This document shows positions 35,290 to 44,325 of a stretch of DNA of 64,000 nt, one piece after another. Under the pieces are notes generated by a model, which worked only from the letters and a program-made list of their open reading frames with translations, was not told the origin of the DNA and made no database searches. The translations under genes were made by a program, and so were the position numbers. The DNA is from Bradyrhizobium yuanmingense (GTDB lineage Bacteria > Pseudomonadota > Alphaproteobacteria > Rhizobiales > Xanthobacteraceae), in the NCBI RefSeq assembly GCF_029167105.1, contig NZ_JARFML010000002.1, positions 310,001 through 374,000 on the forward strand. Direction: 5' to 3'. Every line of letters starts with the position of its first letter. The first letter of the stretch is position 1.

Positions 35290-35898
35290 TCACTCGTCCG
35301 GAAAGTTGACGCCAATCTCGGTCACCACCGGCGCCCATTTCACCAGCGTCGTGTTGTCGGAGGCGATCTTCACGCCGTCACCCGAGAGCGACCTCGGCGC
35401 ACCGGCCTTCTTGCCGAAGCGGATGGTGACGGTGCAGCCGTCTTGCAGCGGCCGGCTGAGCGCGCCGCCCTTCCAGTCGGTGACGAAGCCGCCATAGTCC
35501 CATTCGAAGCCGCTCACCAGGAACGGCTTGCCGTTGGCTTTCTGCACGTCTGAAAGGCTCGATCCCAGGGTGACGCCGCCAATGCTCCAGCGGCTGGTCT
35601 TGGCATCGCGCAACGTGAGGCCGGAGGCACGCCCGGCCTTGTCGTCGCTGAAGGCAATTTGGATGCGGCGGTCCATCGTCTTCGGAAACAGCACGAGCGC
35701 CCTGTATTTCTCGCCCTCGGCACCCGGCAGATCCTGCATCGCGGCGTCCTTGCCGTAGCGCTGCTTCAACGTTCTCTCGGTGTCGCCGGGCGCCACCGGT
35801 GAAGCGCAGGTGATCGGCCCCTCCTGCGGCGGCGCGGTTTGGGCGAAGGCGGGGGATGCGAGCAGGAGAAGGGTTGTCAGGGTGACGCTGAGCTTCAT
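35290..35898 (-). CDS. Secreted protein of unknown function
   Basis: A 202-residue protein with a clean Sec signal peptide (residues 1-19, ending SPAFAQ). The mature part begins with TAPPQEGPITCASPVAPGDTERTLKQRYG and contains ALVLFPKTMDRRIQIAFSDD and ISVGGVTLGSSLSDV-like beta-rich stretches, with two Cys. I recognise no named domain. It lies downstream of the amidotransferase-like gene on the same strand, 36 bases apart, but a shared role is not evident. Confidence 0.75.
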   Translation of the reverse strand: MKLSVTLTTLLLLASPAFAQTAPPQEGPITCASPVAPGDTERTLKQRYGKDAAMQDLPGAEGEKYRALVLFPKTMDRRIQIAFSDDKAGRASGLTLRDAKTSRWSIGGVTLGSSLSDVQKANGKPFLVSGFEWDYGGFVTDWKGGALSRPLQDGCTVTIRFGKKAGAPRSLSGDGVKIASDNTTLVKWAPVVTEIGVNFPDE

Positions 35899-35934
35899 CG
35901 CAAGGCAATCCGGCTTCGAAAAACGAACCGGAGC

Positions 35935-36708
35935 CTACGCCGCCGCCTTCTGCCTTGTCACCAGCGCCTCGCCAAAGGCCTCGAACAGCTTCCGGTTGAT
36001 CGGATTGTGCTGCGGGTCGTACTCCGCGTGCCATTGCACGCCGAGGGCAAAGCTCGGGGCTTCCGCGATGCGGATCGCCTCGATGGTGCCGTCCTCGGCG
36101 ATGCCTTCGATCAGCACGCGCTTGCCGGGATCGAGGATGCCCTGTCCGTGCAGCGAATTGACCCTGATCTTCTCGCAACCGAGAATCGTCGCGAAGGCGC
36201 CGCCGGGCGTCAGCTCGACGTCGTGACGGTCGGCGAACACCACGGTCGGATCGGGATGGATCTCGCCGTTCTCGAGCCGGGGCATGCGGTGGTTCATGCG
36301 GCCGGGAATCTCACGGATCTCGGGATGCAGCGAGCCGCCGAAGGCGACGTTCATCTCCTGCAGGCCGCGGCAAATGCCGAACAGCGGAATGCCGCGGGCG
36401 ACGCAGGCGACCGACAGGGCCAGCGCAACTTCGTCGCGGTGGATGTCGTAAGGTTCGTGCTTCTCGCAGGGATCGACGTTGAAGCGGGTCGGGTGAACGT
36501 TGGCCCGGGCCCCGGTCAGGATGATGCCGTCCACGGCATCAAGCAGCGCCGGGATATCCGTGATGTCGGGCGAGCCCGCGAACATCAGCGGCAAGCCGCC
36601 GGAGACTTCGGCCACGGCGCGCAGGTTTCGCTCGCCAACCATTTGGACCTGAAATCGATTCTCGACGCGATAGGAATTCCCGATCACGCCGACGACCGGC
36701 TTTCTCAT
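35935..36708 (-). CDS. Gamma-glutamyl-gamma-aminobutyrate hydrolase family protein (class I amidotransferase-like)
   Basis: A 257-residue cytosolic hydrolase of the PuuD type. Catalytic Cys in PLFGICRGLQEMNVAFGG and His/Glu in GVQWHAEYDP form the class I glutamine-amidotransferase triad. LTGARANVHPTRFN and DIHRDEVALALSVACVARGIP are typical of the PuuD group, which frees GABA from gamma-glutamyl-GABA during putrescine breakdown. No other putrescine genes lie nearby, so the substrate is inferred from the family. Confidence 0.88.
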   Translation of the reverse strand: MRKPVVGVIGNSYRVENRFQVQMVGERNLRAVAEVSGGLPLMFAGSPDITDIPALLDAVDGIILTGARANVHPTRFNVDPCEKHEPYDIHRDEVALALSVACVARGIPLFGICRGLQEMNVAFGGSLHPEIREIPGRMNHRMPRLENGEIHPDPTVVFADRHDVELTPGGAFATILGCEKIRVNSLHGQGILDPGKRVLIEGIAEDGTIEAIRIAEAPSFALGVQWHAEYDPQHNPINRKLFEAFGEALVTRQKAAA

Positions 36709-36798
36709 CTGTCGTTCCGCGCCTCCCGATAAGAAGATTCCCCAAACATGCCCCTCCGATACAACAAATTCAACAGAGGGGATCGCGGGACGGCAATG

Positions 36799-37503
36799 CT
36801 ATTTTCGCGCAAATGCCTCCCGGGCGTCCAACCCGCCCTCCACGGGCAGACCCGCGGCCTTCAGCGCAATTGCCGCTGCCTCGCCCGGCGCGGCCAGCCA
36901 GGGAAGCTTCGCCTCGATTCCGCGCGTCACGGGCTCCCCGAGCGCGCCTCCGAAGTCGATCGGCCAGAACCCGTTGGGCACCACCTCGGCGGAGAAGCTG
37001 CGGATCGCATAGCCCTCGCCCAGGATTGCCTCTGCCTTGTCGCTGGCGACAAGGCGCGCGGTGTTGGGATCCCCAAAATCGCCAAAGCTCACGAGCACGG
37101 GGATGAGCTCCCCTTGCACCGGGACAATGCCGGTCTGCCGGCTCATGTCCTTGAACGACACCCGGCTGCCGCGCGCGGCGCCATAGGCGCGGAGCGCCAC
37201 ATAGTTGATGTCGTCGAGGTCGAGCTTGGCGCCCTGCTGGTGCGCCAGCAAGACCACCATGTTCTTGCCCTGGCCGAGATCGACGAACACGGCCTCCCCG
37301 CGCGTCGTGGTGCGGCCGCTGCGGTTATAGTTGCGATCGGGCACGACAGCGAGAATGGCCGACCCGGTCTTGATGCCGGCGGGCGTCGTCACCTCGACCG
37401 TCAGGCGGTATTTGTGGTCCGGCCGGTTGATCCGGATCTGGTCGCCGCCGACGAGCAAAGCCAACAGCCCGAGCAGACCGGCCCACTTGCTGATAACGCC
37501 CAA
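36799..37503 (-). CDS. Conserved protein of unknown function with N-terminal membrane or signal segment
   Basis: A 234-residue protein. Residues about 5-19 are hydrophobic (KWAGLLGLLALLVGG), then a beta-rich part begins with YRLTVEVTTPAGIKTGSAILAV, which looks like an Ig-like or carboxypeptidase-regulatory fold, followed by EAVFVDLGQGKNMVVLLAH. The C-terminal half contains PVQGELIPVLVSFGDFGDP and FSAEVVPNGFWPIDFGG. I know no function. It is transcribed divergently from the AI-2E family permease gene. Confidence 0.7.
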   Translation of the reverse strand: MGVISKWAGLLGLLALLVGGDQIRINRPDHKYRLTVEVTTPAGIKTGSAILAVVPDRNYNRSGRTTTRGEAVFVDLGQGKNMVVLLAHQQGAKLDLDDINYVALRAYGAARGSRVSFKDMSRQTGIVPVQGELIPVLVSFGDFGDPNTARLVASDKAEAILGEGYAIRSFSAEVVPNGFWPIDFGGALGEPVTRGIEAKLPWLAAPGEAAAIALKAAGLPVEGGLDAREAFARK

Positions 37504-37639
37504 GCGCCCCTCACTTCCTTTTCGCCACCGCTCTGCACCGTTCGCGCGGCAGCGTCAAACCGGCGCGTTGCCGCTCTTGATCGGAAACGTGTTTGTCGAA
37601 AGAGTGCCCCCATTGCAGCCACCAAAGACAGGATACGAT

Positions 37640-38791
37640 GTGACTTTTCCCGCAGATGAACGATCCCGCTCCCGTGCCGACCTCGCGCGGGATCAGGCCT
37701 GGGCGATCGCGGCCGGAGGCATCGGCGTTGTGCTGTTCACCGCGCTGCTCGCCTTCACCTGGTATTTTGCCGCCACCCTGCTGCTGATCTTCACCGGCAT
37801 GCTGCTCGGCCTCGGTCTCAACGCTCTGGTCAATGCGCTCGGCCGCCGGGTCCAGCTGCCTCACACAATCCGGCTTGCAATCGTTTGCGTTGCGCTCGCT
37901 TTGCTGCTCGCGGGCATCGCCTATCTCGGCGGCGCCACCATTGCCGAACAGGCCTCGCTGCTGAGCAAGACCATCAAGTCGCAGATCACCAATGTCAGGT
38001 CCCTGCTCGAGAGCCACGGCATCGACACCAGCTTCTTCGACCTCGGCAACGCTGCCTCGGACCCCACGACCAACGCGTCCTCGGAGGCGACGCCCGCGCC
38101 GGCAACGCCTTCGCGCGCTCCGCTGCCCAGTGCCGGCACGCTCGCCTCCAGCGGCGGGGCGATCGTGAGCCAGACATTCAAGCTGCTGCTCGGCACCATT
38201 CACGGCGTCGGCAACATCTTCATCGTGCTGTTCCTGGGCCTGGCCTTCGCCGCCCAGCCCAGCGTCTATCATGACGGCCTGCTGTTCCTGGCACCGGCGC
38301 GGCACCGAACCCGTGTCGCCCTGGTCATCGACCGTATCGCTGAAACGCTCGAGCGCTGGCTGATCGCCCAGATCATCGTCATGATCGCGGTCGGTGCCGT
38401 AACCTGGATCGGACTTGCCGTCATCGGCATCCCCGGCGCGTTCATCCTAGGAATCCAGGCGGGCCTGCTCGCCTTCATCCCCACGGTGGGAGCCATCATC
38501 GCCGGCGTCATCGTGGTACTGGCGAGCCTCGCCTCGGGCTGGATTCCCGCTTTGTCGGCATTTCTGCTGTTCATGGGCGTGCACGCCATGGAAAGCTACG
38601 TGCTGACGCCGATCCTGCAGCGCCAGGCACTCGACATCCCGCCGGCCACGCTGTTCGCGTTCCAGATCCTGCTCGGCGTCGTGTTCGGCATCTGGGGCCT
38701 GGCGCTGGCGCTCCCGCTGGTCGCCATCGCCAAGGTCATGATCGACCATGTCAAGACGTATGAGACGCCGTCTTTGGCGGAGGCGGCCTGA
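37640..38791 (+). CDS. AI-2E family transporter
   Basis: A 383-residue inner-membrane protein read from GTG 37640 (VTFPADERSRSR), chosen because GACAGGA lies just before it; the frame is open to 37331. Eight membrane helices are expected: two near the N-terminus (about 26-70), one at about 78-97, a soluble segment with a Pro/Ala/Thr linker (about 145-175), then the conserved C-terminal bundle with FIPTVGAIIAGVIVVL and MESYVLTPILQRQALDIPP. The family name comes from E. coli TqsA; many members are Na+/H+ antiporters or of unknown substrate. Confidence 0.88.
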   Translation: MTFPADERSRSRADLARDQAWAIAAGGIGVVLFTALLAFTWYFAATLLLIFTGMLLGLGLNALVNALGRRVQLPHTIRLAIVCVALALLLAGIAYLGGATIAEQASLLSKTIKSQITNVRSLLESHGIDTSFFDLGNAASDPTTNASSEATPAPATPSRAPLPSAGTLASSGGAIVSQTFKLLLGTIHGVGNIFIVLFLGLAFAAQPSVYHDGLLFLAPARHRTRVALVIDRIAETLERWLIAQIIVMIAVGAVTWIGLAVIGIPGAFILGIQAGLLAFIPTVGAIIAGVIVVLASLASGWIPALSAFLLFMGVHAMESYVLTPILQRQALDIPPATLFAFQILLGVVFGIWGLALALPLVAIAKVMIDHVKTYETPSLAEAA

Positions 38792-38792
38792 C

Positions 38793-38860
38793 GCATGATC
38801 CGGACCCGGAGGGCCGCGTTAGCGCAAAGTGTGGAGCGGTTTTCCGATACGATCATGCTC
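38793..38860. repeat. Dispersed intergenic repeat (GCATGATC ... GATCATGC)
   Basis: GCATGATCCGGA at the left is mirrored by GATCATGC at the right, with AAAGTGTGGAGCGGTTTTCCGA inside in parts. I recall this element as common in Rhizobiales intergenic space. It lies between the convergent permease and monooxygenase genes. Confidence 0.6.
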
Positions 38861-38873
38861 CCGAGATAAAGCC

Positions 38874-39170
38874 TCAGGTCGTCAGCACGGTCTCGGTGTG
38901 CTCGACCTCGGGAGGCGCGGCAAAATACTGGCCGACCAGGCCGCGCCATTCCGTGAAATTTTCCGAGCCGCGGAAGTCCACGGTGTGGTTCTCCAGCGTC
39001 GCCCATTTCACCATCAGCCGGTAACGCTGCGGCTTCTCGATCGACTTGTGCAGCTCGAAGCCGTGAAAGCCCTTGGAGCGGCCGAAAGCGGCCTTGGCCT
39101 TGGCAACGGCGGCCTCAAAATCCTTCTCGCTGCCCGGCTTGACGTCGATTTGCGCGATCTCGGTGATCAT
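38874..39170 (-). CDS. Antibiotic biosynthesis monooxygenase (ABM) domain protein
   Basis: A 98-residue dimeric ferredoxin-like fold protein, as in YgiN and related enzymes. It begins MITEIAQIDVKPGSEKDFEAAVAKA, continues GFHGFELHKSIEKPQRYRLMVKWATLENH, and keeps the His and Trp residues usual for the family. Members oxidise quinones or degrade heme, or have unknown roles; no specific motif settles the substrate. Confidence 0.85.
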   Translation of the reverse strand: MITEIAQIDVKPGSEKDFEAAVAKAKAAFGRSKGFHGFELHKSIEKPQRYRLMVKWATLENHTVDFRGSENFTEWRGLVGQYFAAPPEVEHTETVLTT

Positions 39171-39270
39171 CGGCTTTCCACCCTTTTGTTGATGGCCGTG
39201 TCTACCGCAGATGGCGACAAAGAAAAAGGCACCGAAGCGGCGCCCTGCCCGGCCTGGAAATGCAGGCCTG

Positions 39271-39513
39271 TCAGGCGAACAGCAGGACCGTGCCCGCGAC
39301 GATCAGCGCACAACCGGCGAACATCACGAACGGCCAGTAGCTGCGTTGCTGCGTATAGCGTCCTTGCGCGCGGCGCTCGGTGATCAGCGCGCTATCGTAT
39401 TCGTCCGCGGTGGAGAACAGACAGGCGAAACCGCCGCGGGCCGAGGCAGCTTCGGCTTCGAGCGACATCAGGGCGGCTTGCGGATTCCGTCGACGGATCG
39501 ATTCCATGACCAC
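39271..39513 (-). CDS. Small C-tail membrane protein
   Basis: An 80-residue protein with a soluble N-terminal part (MSLEAEAASARGGFACLFS) and one membrane helix near the C-terminus (PFVMFAGCALIVAGTVLLFA). Start is GTG 39513 or ATG 39507. Function unknown. It lies between the ABM protein and the diguanylate cyclase on the same strand. Confidence 0.6.
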   Translation of the reverse strand: MVMESIRRRNPQAALMSLEAEAASARGGFACLFSTADEYDSALITERRAQGRYTQQRSYWPFVMFAGCALIVAGTVLLFA

Positions 39514-39567
39514 GATGGTAGGGATCGAATGGTAAACAGAGATTTACCGCAAGCCCGCCCTACATTC

Positions 39568-40788
39568 TCACGCGGTGGCCGGACGCGCCTGCGATGCGCC
39601 GATCCGTGCGGCGCTCTGGCGGCGCCAGTTCTCCAGCGACAGCGGCAGCTCCTCGGCCGCCTCGACGCGGTTGCGGCCGCCGCGCTTGGCCTGGTAGAGC
39701 GCGGTGTCCGCGGAGGCCAGCAGCACCTCCAGCTCGGTGCCGGCCGGACCGCCGGCAACGCCGATGCTGACGGTGGTATCGACCGGGCCTTCGTCGACCA
39801 CGACGCCGGAGGTCTCGAACGCCTCGCGCACGCGCTCGGCGACAAGCACGCCCTCCTCCAGCGAGCACGGCAACAGCGCAGCGAACTCCTCGCCGCCGAT
39901 GCGGCCCGACAGGTCGGAGATGCGCAAATTGCTGACCACGACGGTGGAGAACAGCTTTAGCATCTCGTCGCCGGCCGGATGGCCGAAGCGGTCGTTGATC
40001 GACTTGAAGTGGTCGATGTCGAAGATCATCACGGTCACCGGCCGCCCGGCCTTGGCCTCGCGCTCGATCACGCGCGCACAAGCCTCCGAGAAGCCGCGCC
40101 GGTTGAGCATGCCGGTCAAAGGATCGGTCGATGCCGCCGTCCGGTGCGCGGTGACGGTGCGTTCCGACACCAGCATGAAGATCACGAACACGGTACCCAC
40201 GGCATAGAGTATGAGCTCGACCGCAAACACGGTGACCCAGATGCTCGAGGAGAAGCCGGCATCATGCGGGCGCAGGAAGCTGCCGATCAGGATCGGCAGC
40301 ATCAACACGCAGCCGTGCATCACCGGCATCACGAAGGCGGGCCAGCGTCGTTGCACGCTCTTGCGCCGTTCGGTCCAGAGCTCGCTCGCAGTCAGCGCCG
40401 CGTACACCGAGACGATGCCGGCACCCACGAGCATGCGCAGCATCGATGCCGCGGGATCGAGCAGCGTCGCAGCAGCGACCCAGGCGAGCGCACCGAGCAC
40501 GAGCCCCGGCCAGTTCGGGTTGCGGCCGTGGAAGACGCGCGCCGCGTTCCAGACCATGCCGCAGGCGACGAAACCGACGGCGTTCAGTGCGAGGTAAATT
40601 TGCGGCCCCAGCCTGTCGCCCGCCGCGGTCCATAGTGCGACGGAGGCGGCGCCGAGCAGATAGGCGGTACCCCACCATTTCAGCGCCGGGCTGTTCTCCT
40701 GCTTGCCGAAAAACACCATCATGGCGCCGAGCAGTGCGGCGACCATTGTGGCGACCAAATAGAGCGTGATGCTATCGAGCGACATCAT
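39568..40788 (-). CDS. Membrane-bound diguanylate cyclase
   Basis: A 406-residue protein with about six membrane helices in residues 5-215, then a GGDEF domain (about 235-395) that makes cyclic-di-GMP from GTP. The active-site signature is GGEEF in SGRIGGEEFAALLP, and an RxxD inhibitory site (RISD) sits five residues before it, so product inhibition is expected. Domain start motifs DPLTGMLNRRGFSE and DIDHFKSINDRFGHPAGDE are intact. There is no EAL or known sensor domain; the N-terminal membrane part is the presumed sensor. The gene stands alone. Confidence 0.93.
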   Translation of the reverse strand: MMSLDSITLYLVATMVAALLGAMMVFFGKQENSPALKWWGTAYLLGAASVALWTAAGDRLGPQIYLALNAVGFVACGMVWNAARVFHGRNPNWPGLVLGALAWVAAATLLDPAASMLRMLVGAGIVSVYAALTASELWTERRKSVQRRWPAFVMPVMHGCVLMLPILIGSFLRPHDAGFSSSIWVTVFAVELILYAVGTVFVIFMLVSERTVTAHRTAASTDPLTGMLNRRGFSEACARVIEREAKAGRPVTVMIFDIDHFKSINDRFGHPAGDEMLKLFSTVVVSNLRISDLSGRIGGEEFAALLPCSLEEGVLVAERVREAFETSGVVVDEGPVDTTVSIGVAGGPAGTELEVLLASADTALYQAKRGGRNRVEAAEELPLSLENWRRQSAARIGASQARPATA

Positions 40789-40945
40789 GTCGGCCCCCTC
40801 TAGAACATAGCAGTTACGCGATCGGCCCAGCCGATTTGCGCGCCCTTCCGAAGGCGACGCTAGGTCTCGCGGGTTCCATTCAGGTTTTCGCCGATCCCTA
40901 AGTTTTCGGGAAACACGCCATCAATTTGCATACAAACGAACAACA

Positions 40946-40973
40946 AAAAGGGCGCTGAAATCAGCGCCCTTTT
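40946..40973 (-). terminator. Intrinsic terminator after rpsI
   Basis: AAAAGGGCGCTGA and TCAGCGCCCTTTT form a 13-bp stem with an AA loop, flanked by A and T runs on both sides, so it may serve both strands. It lies 45 bases past the rpsI stop. Confidence 0.9.
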
Positions 40974-41017
40974 GCATCTCATTGAAGCCGCTTTCGCGGC
41001 GAATGCGACAAAAGCGA

Positions 41018-41497
41018 TTAACGCTTCGAGAACTGGAAGGAGCGGCGGGCCTTGGCCTTGCCGTACTTCTTGCGCTCGACCACGCGCGAGTCGCGGGTGA
41101 GGAAGCCGCCCTTCTTGAGCACGCCGCGCAGCTCCGGCTCGAAATAGGTGAGCGCCTTGGAGATGCCGTGACGAACCGCGCCGGCCTGGCCGGACAGGCC
41201 GCCGCCGGCGACGGTGCAGATCACGTCATACTGGCCCGAACGCTGGGCCACGGAGAACGGCTGCTCGATCATCATGCGCAGCACGGGACGGGCGAAATAG
41301 ACTTCGACCTCGCGCGAGTTGACGGTGACCTTGCCGGCGCCCGGCTTGATCCAGACGCGGGCGACCGCGTCCTTGCGCTTGCCGGTGGCGTAAGCGCGGT
41401 TGAACTTGTCGACCTTCTTCTCGTGCTTGGGCGCCTCGGGCGCGGCCGCCGTCTTGAGCTGCGAGAGCTGGTCGAGCGACTGAATTGATTCGGCCAT
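41018..41497 (-). CDS. rpsI: 30S ribosomal protein S9
   Basis: A 159-residue ribosomal protein. The conserved region [19 protein letters not shown] starts near residue 35, followed by [31 protein letters not shown] and the basic C-terminal tail ([26 protein letters not shown]) that reaches the P-site tRNA. The N-terminal extension of about 30 residues is typical of alphaproteobacteria. It starts 1 base after the rplM stop. Confidence 0.98.
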   Translation of the reverse strand: MAESIQSLDQLSQLKTAAAPEAPKHEKKVDKFNRAYATGKRKDAVARVWIKPGAGKVTVNSREVEVYFARPVLRMMIEQPFSVAQRSGQYDVICTVAGGGLSGQAGAVRHGISKALTYFEPELRGVLKKGGFLTRDSRVVERKKYGKAKARRSFQFSKR

Positions 41498-41498
41498 G

Positions 41499-41963
41499 TT
41501 ATGCGGCCCTCGTGTTCTTGCGGTTCAACTTGGCGATATCGATCTTCTCGGGCTGCTGCGCCTCGTGCGGATGATCGGCGCCGCCGTAGACACGGAGGTT
41601 GCCCATCTGCACGCGGCCGAGCGGACCACGCGGGATCATGCGCTCGACGGCCTTCTCGAGCACGCGCTCGGGATGACGGCCCTCGAGGATCTGGCGCGCG
41701 GTGCGCTCCTTGACGTGGCCGACATAGCCGGTGTGCTTGTAGTAGGTCTTCTGCTCGCGCTTGCGACCGGTGAGGACCGCATGCTGCGCGTTGATGATGA
41801 TGACGTTGTCGCCGCAATCGACGTGCGGGGTATAGGTCGGGAGGTGCTTGCCGCGCAGGCGCATGGCGACGATGGTGGCGAGGCGGCCGACGACCAGACC
41901 CTTGGCGTCGATCAGCACCCACTTCTTCGTCACCTCAGCCGGCTTTGCCGAAAAGGTTTTCAT
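41499..41963 (-). CDS. rplM: 50S ribosomal protein L13
   Basis: A 154-residue ribosomal protein read from ATG 41963 ([22 protein letters not shown]); the frame is open to 42002. Family motifs [31 protein letters not shown] and [22 protein letters not shown] are present. First gene of the conserved rplM-rpsI operon. Confidence 0.98.
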   Translation of the reverse strand: MKTFSAKPAEVTKKWVLIDAKGLVVGRLATIVAMRLRGKHLPTYTPHVDCGDNVIIINAQHAVLTGRKREQKTYYKHTGYVGHVKERTARQILEGRHPERVLEKAVERMIPRGPLGRVQMGNLRVYGGADHPHEAQQPEKIDIAKLNRKNTRAA

Positions 41964-42121
41964 GTCGGAGTTTCCGTGGACGGGAGATATCGGCGCGAAC
42001 ACCGCACCAGACTGCGCGCGGTTCTAGAGAAGAGCGGCGCAACGGTCAATGCCCCAGATCTGAAAATAGTTAAGCAAATTCAATATCTTAAAAATATGGT
42101 GCGATATTACCTGCAAAATGA

Positions 42122-42550
42122 TCAAACGTTTGGAATGGAATAGGTCGAGGTGACATGGGCGATCGGATCGGGTGAGGTCCCGGACAAGAGGTTCACCTCC
42201 CCGACCGCAAGGCGCTTGCCGAGCTTGAGCAGCCGGGCCTCGGCCAGCACGTCCTGCCCGGGCTGGCCCTTGCGCAGGAAGTTGATGTTGAGATTGGTGG
42301 TGACGGCGAGCCCGATCGGCCCGATCGCGGACAGCAGCACCACGTACATCGCGAAATCCGCGAGCGCCATCAGCGTCGGCCCGGACACGGTTCCGCCGGG
42401 CCGCAACATCCGTTCGCTGTAGCGCTGCCGCAAGAGGCTGGTCTGGCCGTCCGCGCTCTCGATCGTGATGTCGTCACCACTGAAGGCCTGGGGAAACTCG
42501 TCACGGAGGAACCGCTCGAGCTCCGCCACGCTCATTTTCGCTAACGCCAT
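42122..42550 (-). CDS. PaaI family hotdog-fold thioesterase
   Basis: A 142-residue protein with the hotdog fold: RYSERMLRPGGTVSGPTLMALADFAMYVVLLSAIG, the family's HGG-like turn being PGGTVSGP, then TTNLNINFLRKGQPGQDVLAEARLLKLGKRLAVGEV. Such proteins hydrolyse acyl- or phenylacetyl-CoA thioesters. It is divergent from a crotonase-fold gene, which fits a CoA-metabolism context. Confidence 0.85.
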   Translation of the reverse strand: MALAKMSVAELERFLRDEFPQAFSGDDITIESADGQTSLLRQRYSERMLRPGGTVSGPTLMALADFAMYVVLLSAIGPIGLAVTTNLNINFLRKGQPGQDVLAEARLLKLGKRLAVGEVNLLSGTSPDPIAHVTSTYSIPNV

Positions 42551-42635
42551 GCCGTCCCCACCCTCGCTTCGCCTGCCCTGTTACATTAAGTTATCGGTGT
42601 CATCCAATTGCAATCATCTAGCGGAAATCGCGTCA

Positions 42636-43460
42636 ATGTCCGTTCAGGCCGCCCGCGCTCCCATCCCGCAACCCCCGATCCTGCTGCGCGAGATCGTAGG
42701 CAGCGTCGCCGTGCTCACGCTGAACCGACCAGCCGCGCGCAACAGCCTTTCAGAGGCAATGATCGGACAGCTGCATGCGAGCCTCAATGCGATCGCGGAA
42801 GACAAGCACCTCCGTGCGGTCGTTATCGCAGCCAACGGCCCCGCTTTTTCCGCCGGCCACGACCTGAAGGAACTGACCGCGCGCCGCATCGATCCGGATC
42901 GCGGCAGGGCTTATTTTGCGCAGATCATGACGGCGTGCAGTGCCATGATGCAGGCGATCGTGCGCCTGCCCAAGCCCGTGGTCGCTGCCGTCCAAGGCAT
43001 CGCCACCGCGGCCGGCTGCCAGCTCGTGGCAAGCTGCGATCTGGCGATCGCCTCGGAGGCGGCGAAGTTCGCCACGCCCGGCATCGACATCGGCCTGTTC
43101 TGCTCGACCCCGATGGTGGCGCTGTCGCGCAACGTCCCGCGCAAGCAGGCCATGGAGATGCTGCTGACGGGCGAGCCTGTCACGGCCGACCGCGCCCGCG
43201 AGATCGGGCTCGTCAACCGTGTCGTTCCCGCCGGCACCGAACTCGGCGCCGCGATCGAGCTCGCGCAACAGGTCGCGTTGAAATCCGCCTACACGATCAA
43301 GCTCGGCAAGGAGGCCTTCTACCGCCAGGCCGAGATGAGCCTTGCAGACGCCTATCGCTATGCCGCAGAGGTGATGACCGAGAACATGATGGCGCGCGAC
43401 GCCGAGGAAGGCATCGGCGCCTTCATCGAGAAGCGCGCGCCGACATGGCGGGATGAGTAG
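42636..43460 (+). CDS. ECHDC3-like crotonase-fold protein
   Basis: A 274-residue crotonase superfamily member, start ATG 42636; the frame is open to 42465 but the family starts near here. The CoA-binding part FSAGHDLKEL (residues 71-80) and oxyanion part AAGCQLVASCDLAIAS are kept. Both glutamates of true enoyl-CoA hydratase are replaced, by Gln129 and Gly149, in the ECHDC3-type sequence FATPGIDIGLFCSTPMVALSR. Hydratase activity is therefore doubtful; related ECHDC3 proteins have unclear chemistry. It is divergent from the thioesterase gene. Confidence 0.88.
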   Translation: MSVQAARAPIPQPPILLREIVGSVAVLTLNRPAARNSLSEAMIGQLHASLNAIAEDKHLRAVVIAANGPAFSAGHDLKELTARRIDPDRGRAYFAQIMTACSAMMQAIVRLPKPVVAAVQGIATAAGCQLVASCDLAIASEAAKFATPGIDIGLFCSTPMVALSRNVPRKQAMEMLLTGEPVTADRAREIGLVNRVVPAGTELGAAIELAQQVALKSAYTIKLGKEAFYRQAEMSLADAYRYAAEVMTENMMARDAEEGIGAFIEKRAPTWRDE

Positions 43461-43477
43461 CCGTATCTCTTAAGCCG

Positions 43478-43576
43478 CCATTCCGGGGCGATGCGAAAGC
43501 ATCGAACTATGGTGCGCGATTGCGCACCTGAGAATCTGGAGATTCCGGGTCGGCGCTTCGAGCCGCCCGGAATGAC
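43478..43576. repeat. Dispersed intergenic repeat (CCATTCCGGGGCG ... CCGGAATGACG)
   Basis: CCATTCCGGG at the left is complementary to CCCGGAATGA at the right, with smaller palindromes inside (GCGATGCGAAAGCATCG and GGTGCGCGATTGCGCACC). I recall this element from many Bradyrhizobium intergenic regions. Confidence 0.7.
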
Positions 43577-43590
43577 GAATGAAGGATCAC

Positions 43591-44175
43591 ATGAACCACG
43601 ACGCCTATCCCGACAATTACATCCGCGGCATCCTCAACAGCGTGAAATCGATCGCGATGGTCGGGGCCTCACCGGTCAATGTGCGGCCGAGCTATTTCGC
43701 GTTCAAATACCTGATGCAGCGCGGCTACGACATGATCCCGGTCAATCCCGGCCATGTTGGCAAGGAGTTGCTCGGCAAGCCGTTCGTCGCGTCACTGTCG
43801 GACATCGGCCGTCCCGTCGACATGATCGACATCTTCCGCAACTCCAGCCACATCATGCCCGTCGTCGAGGAGGCGCTGACGCTCGACCCGCTGCCGAAGG
43901 TGATCTGGATGCAACTCGGCGCGCGCGATGACAAGGCGGCGGCGAAAGCGGAGTCAGTCGGGATCAAGGTGGTCATGAACCGCTGCCCCAAGATCGAATA
44001 TGGCCGCCTGTCGTCTGAAATCTCCTGGATGGGCGTGAATTCGCGCACGCTCAGCGCCAAGCGCGCGCCGGCGCCGACGCAGGGCATGCGGCTGTCCCTC
44101 AATCGGATGAGTGTCGGCGGTGGCGACACCGCCGCATCGGATCGCGCCGCGAAGAACAAGAGCGAGCAAAGCTGA
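43591..44175 (+). CDS. CoA-binding domain protein
   Basis: A 194-residue protein read from ATG 43591, which has AAGGA five bases upstream; 43579 is the other candidate. The Rossmann-type CoA-binding fold has SIAMVGASPVNVRPSYFAFKYLMQRGYDMIPVNPG at residues about 17-52, then DMIDIFRNSSHIMPVVEEAL and KVIWMQLGARDDKAA, and a conserved CPKIEYGR. The tail from about residue 155 is polar and low in structure. The CoA ligand and role are inferred from the family. It precedes metY by 150 bases on the same strand, as is common in rhizobia. Confidence 0.85.
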   Translation: MNHDAYPDNYIRGILNSVKSIAMVGASPVNVRPSYFAFKYLMQRGYDMIPVNPGHVGKELLGKPFVASLSDIGRPVDMIDIFRNSSHIMPVVEEALTLDPLPKVIWMQLGARDDKAAAKAESVGIKVVMNRCPKIEYGRLSSEISWMGVNSRTLSAKRAPAPTQGMRLSLNRMSVGGGDTAASDRAAKNKSEQS

Positions 44176-44325
44176 CGCGATTGCGAAGGTTTCGTTTCGC
44201 GAACGCGACAATGCGTAGCACGATCATTACCAAAATGATCCTGATGTGACGCCGCGCCTTGACGTCGGGCACGGCGCCGATCAGCATGCCGCGCGATTTT
44301 CAGGACACAAGAACAGGACGCCCAA

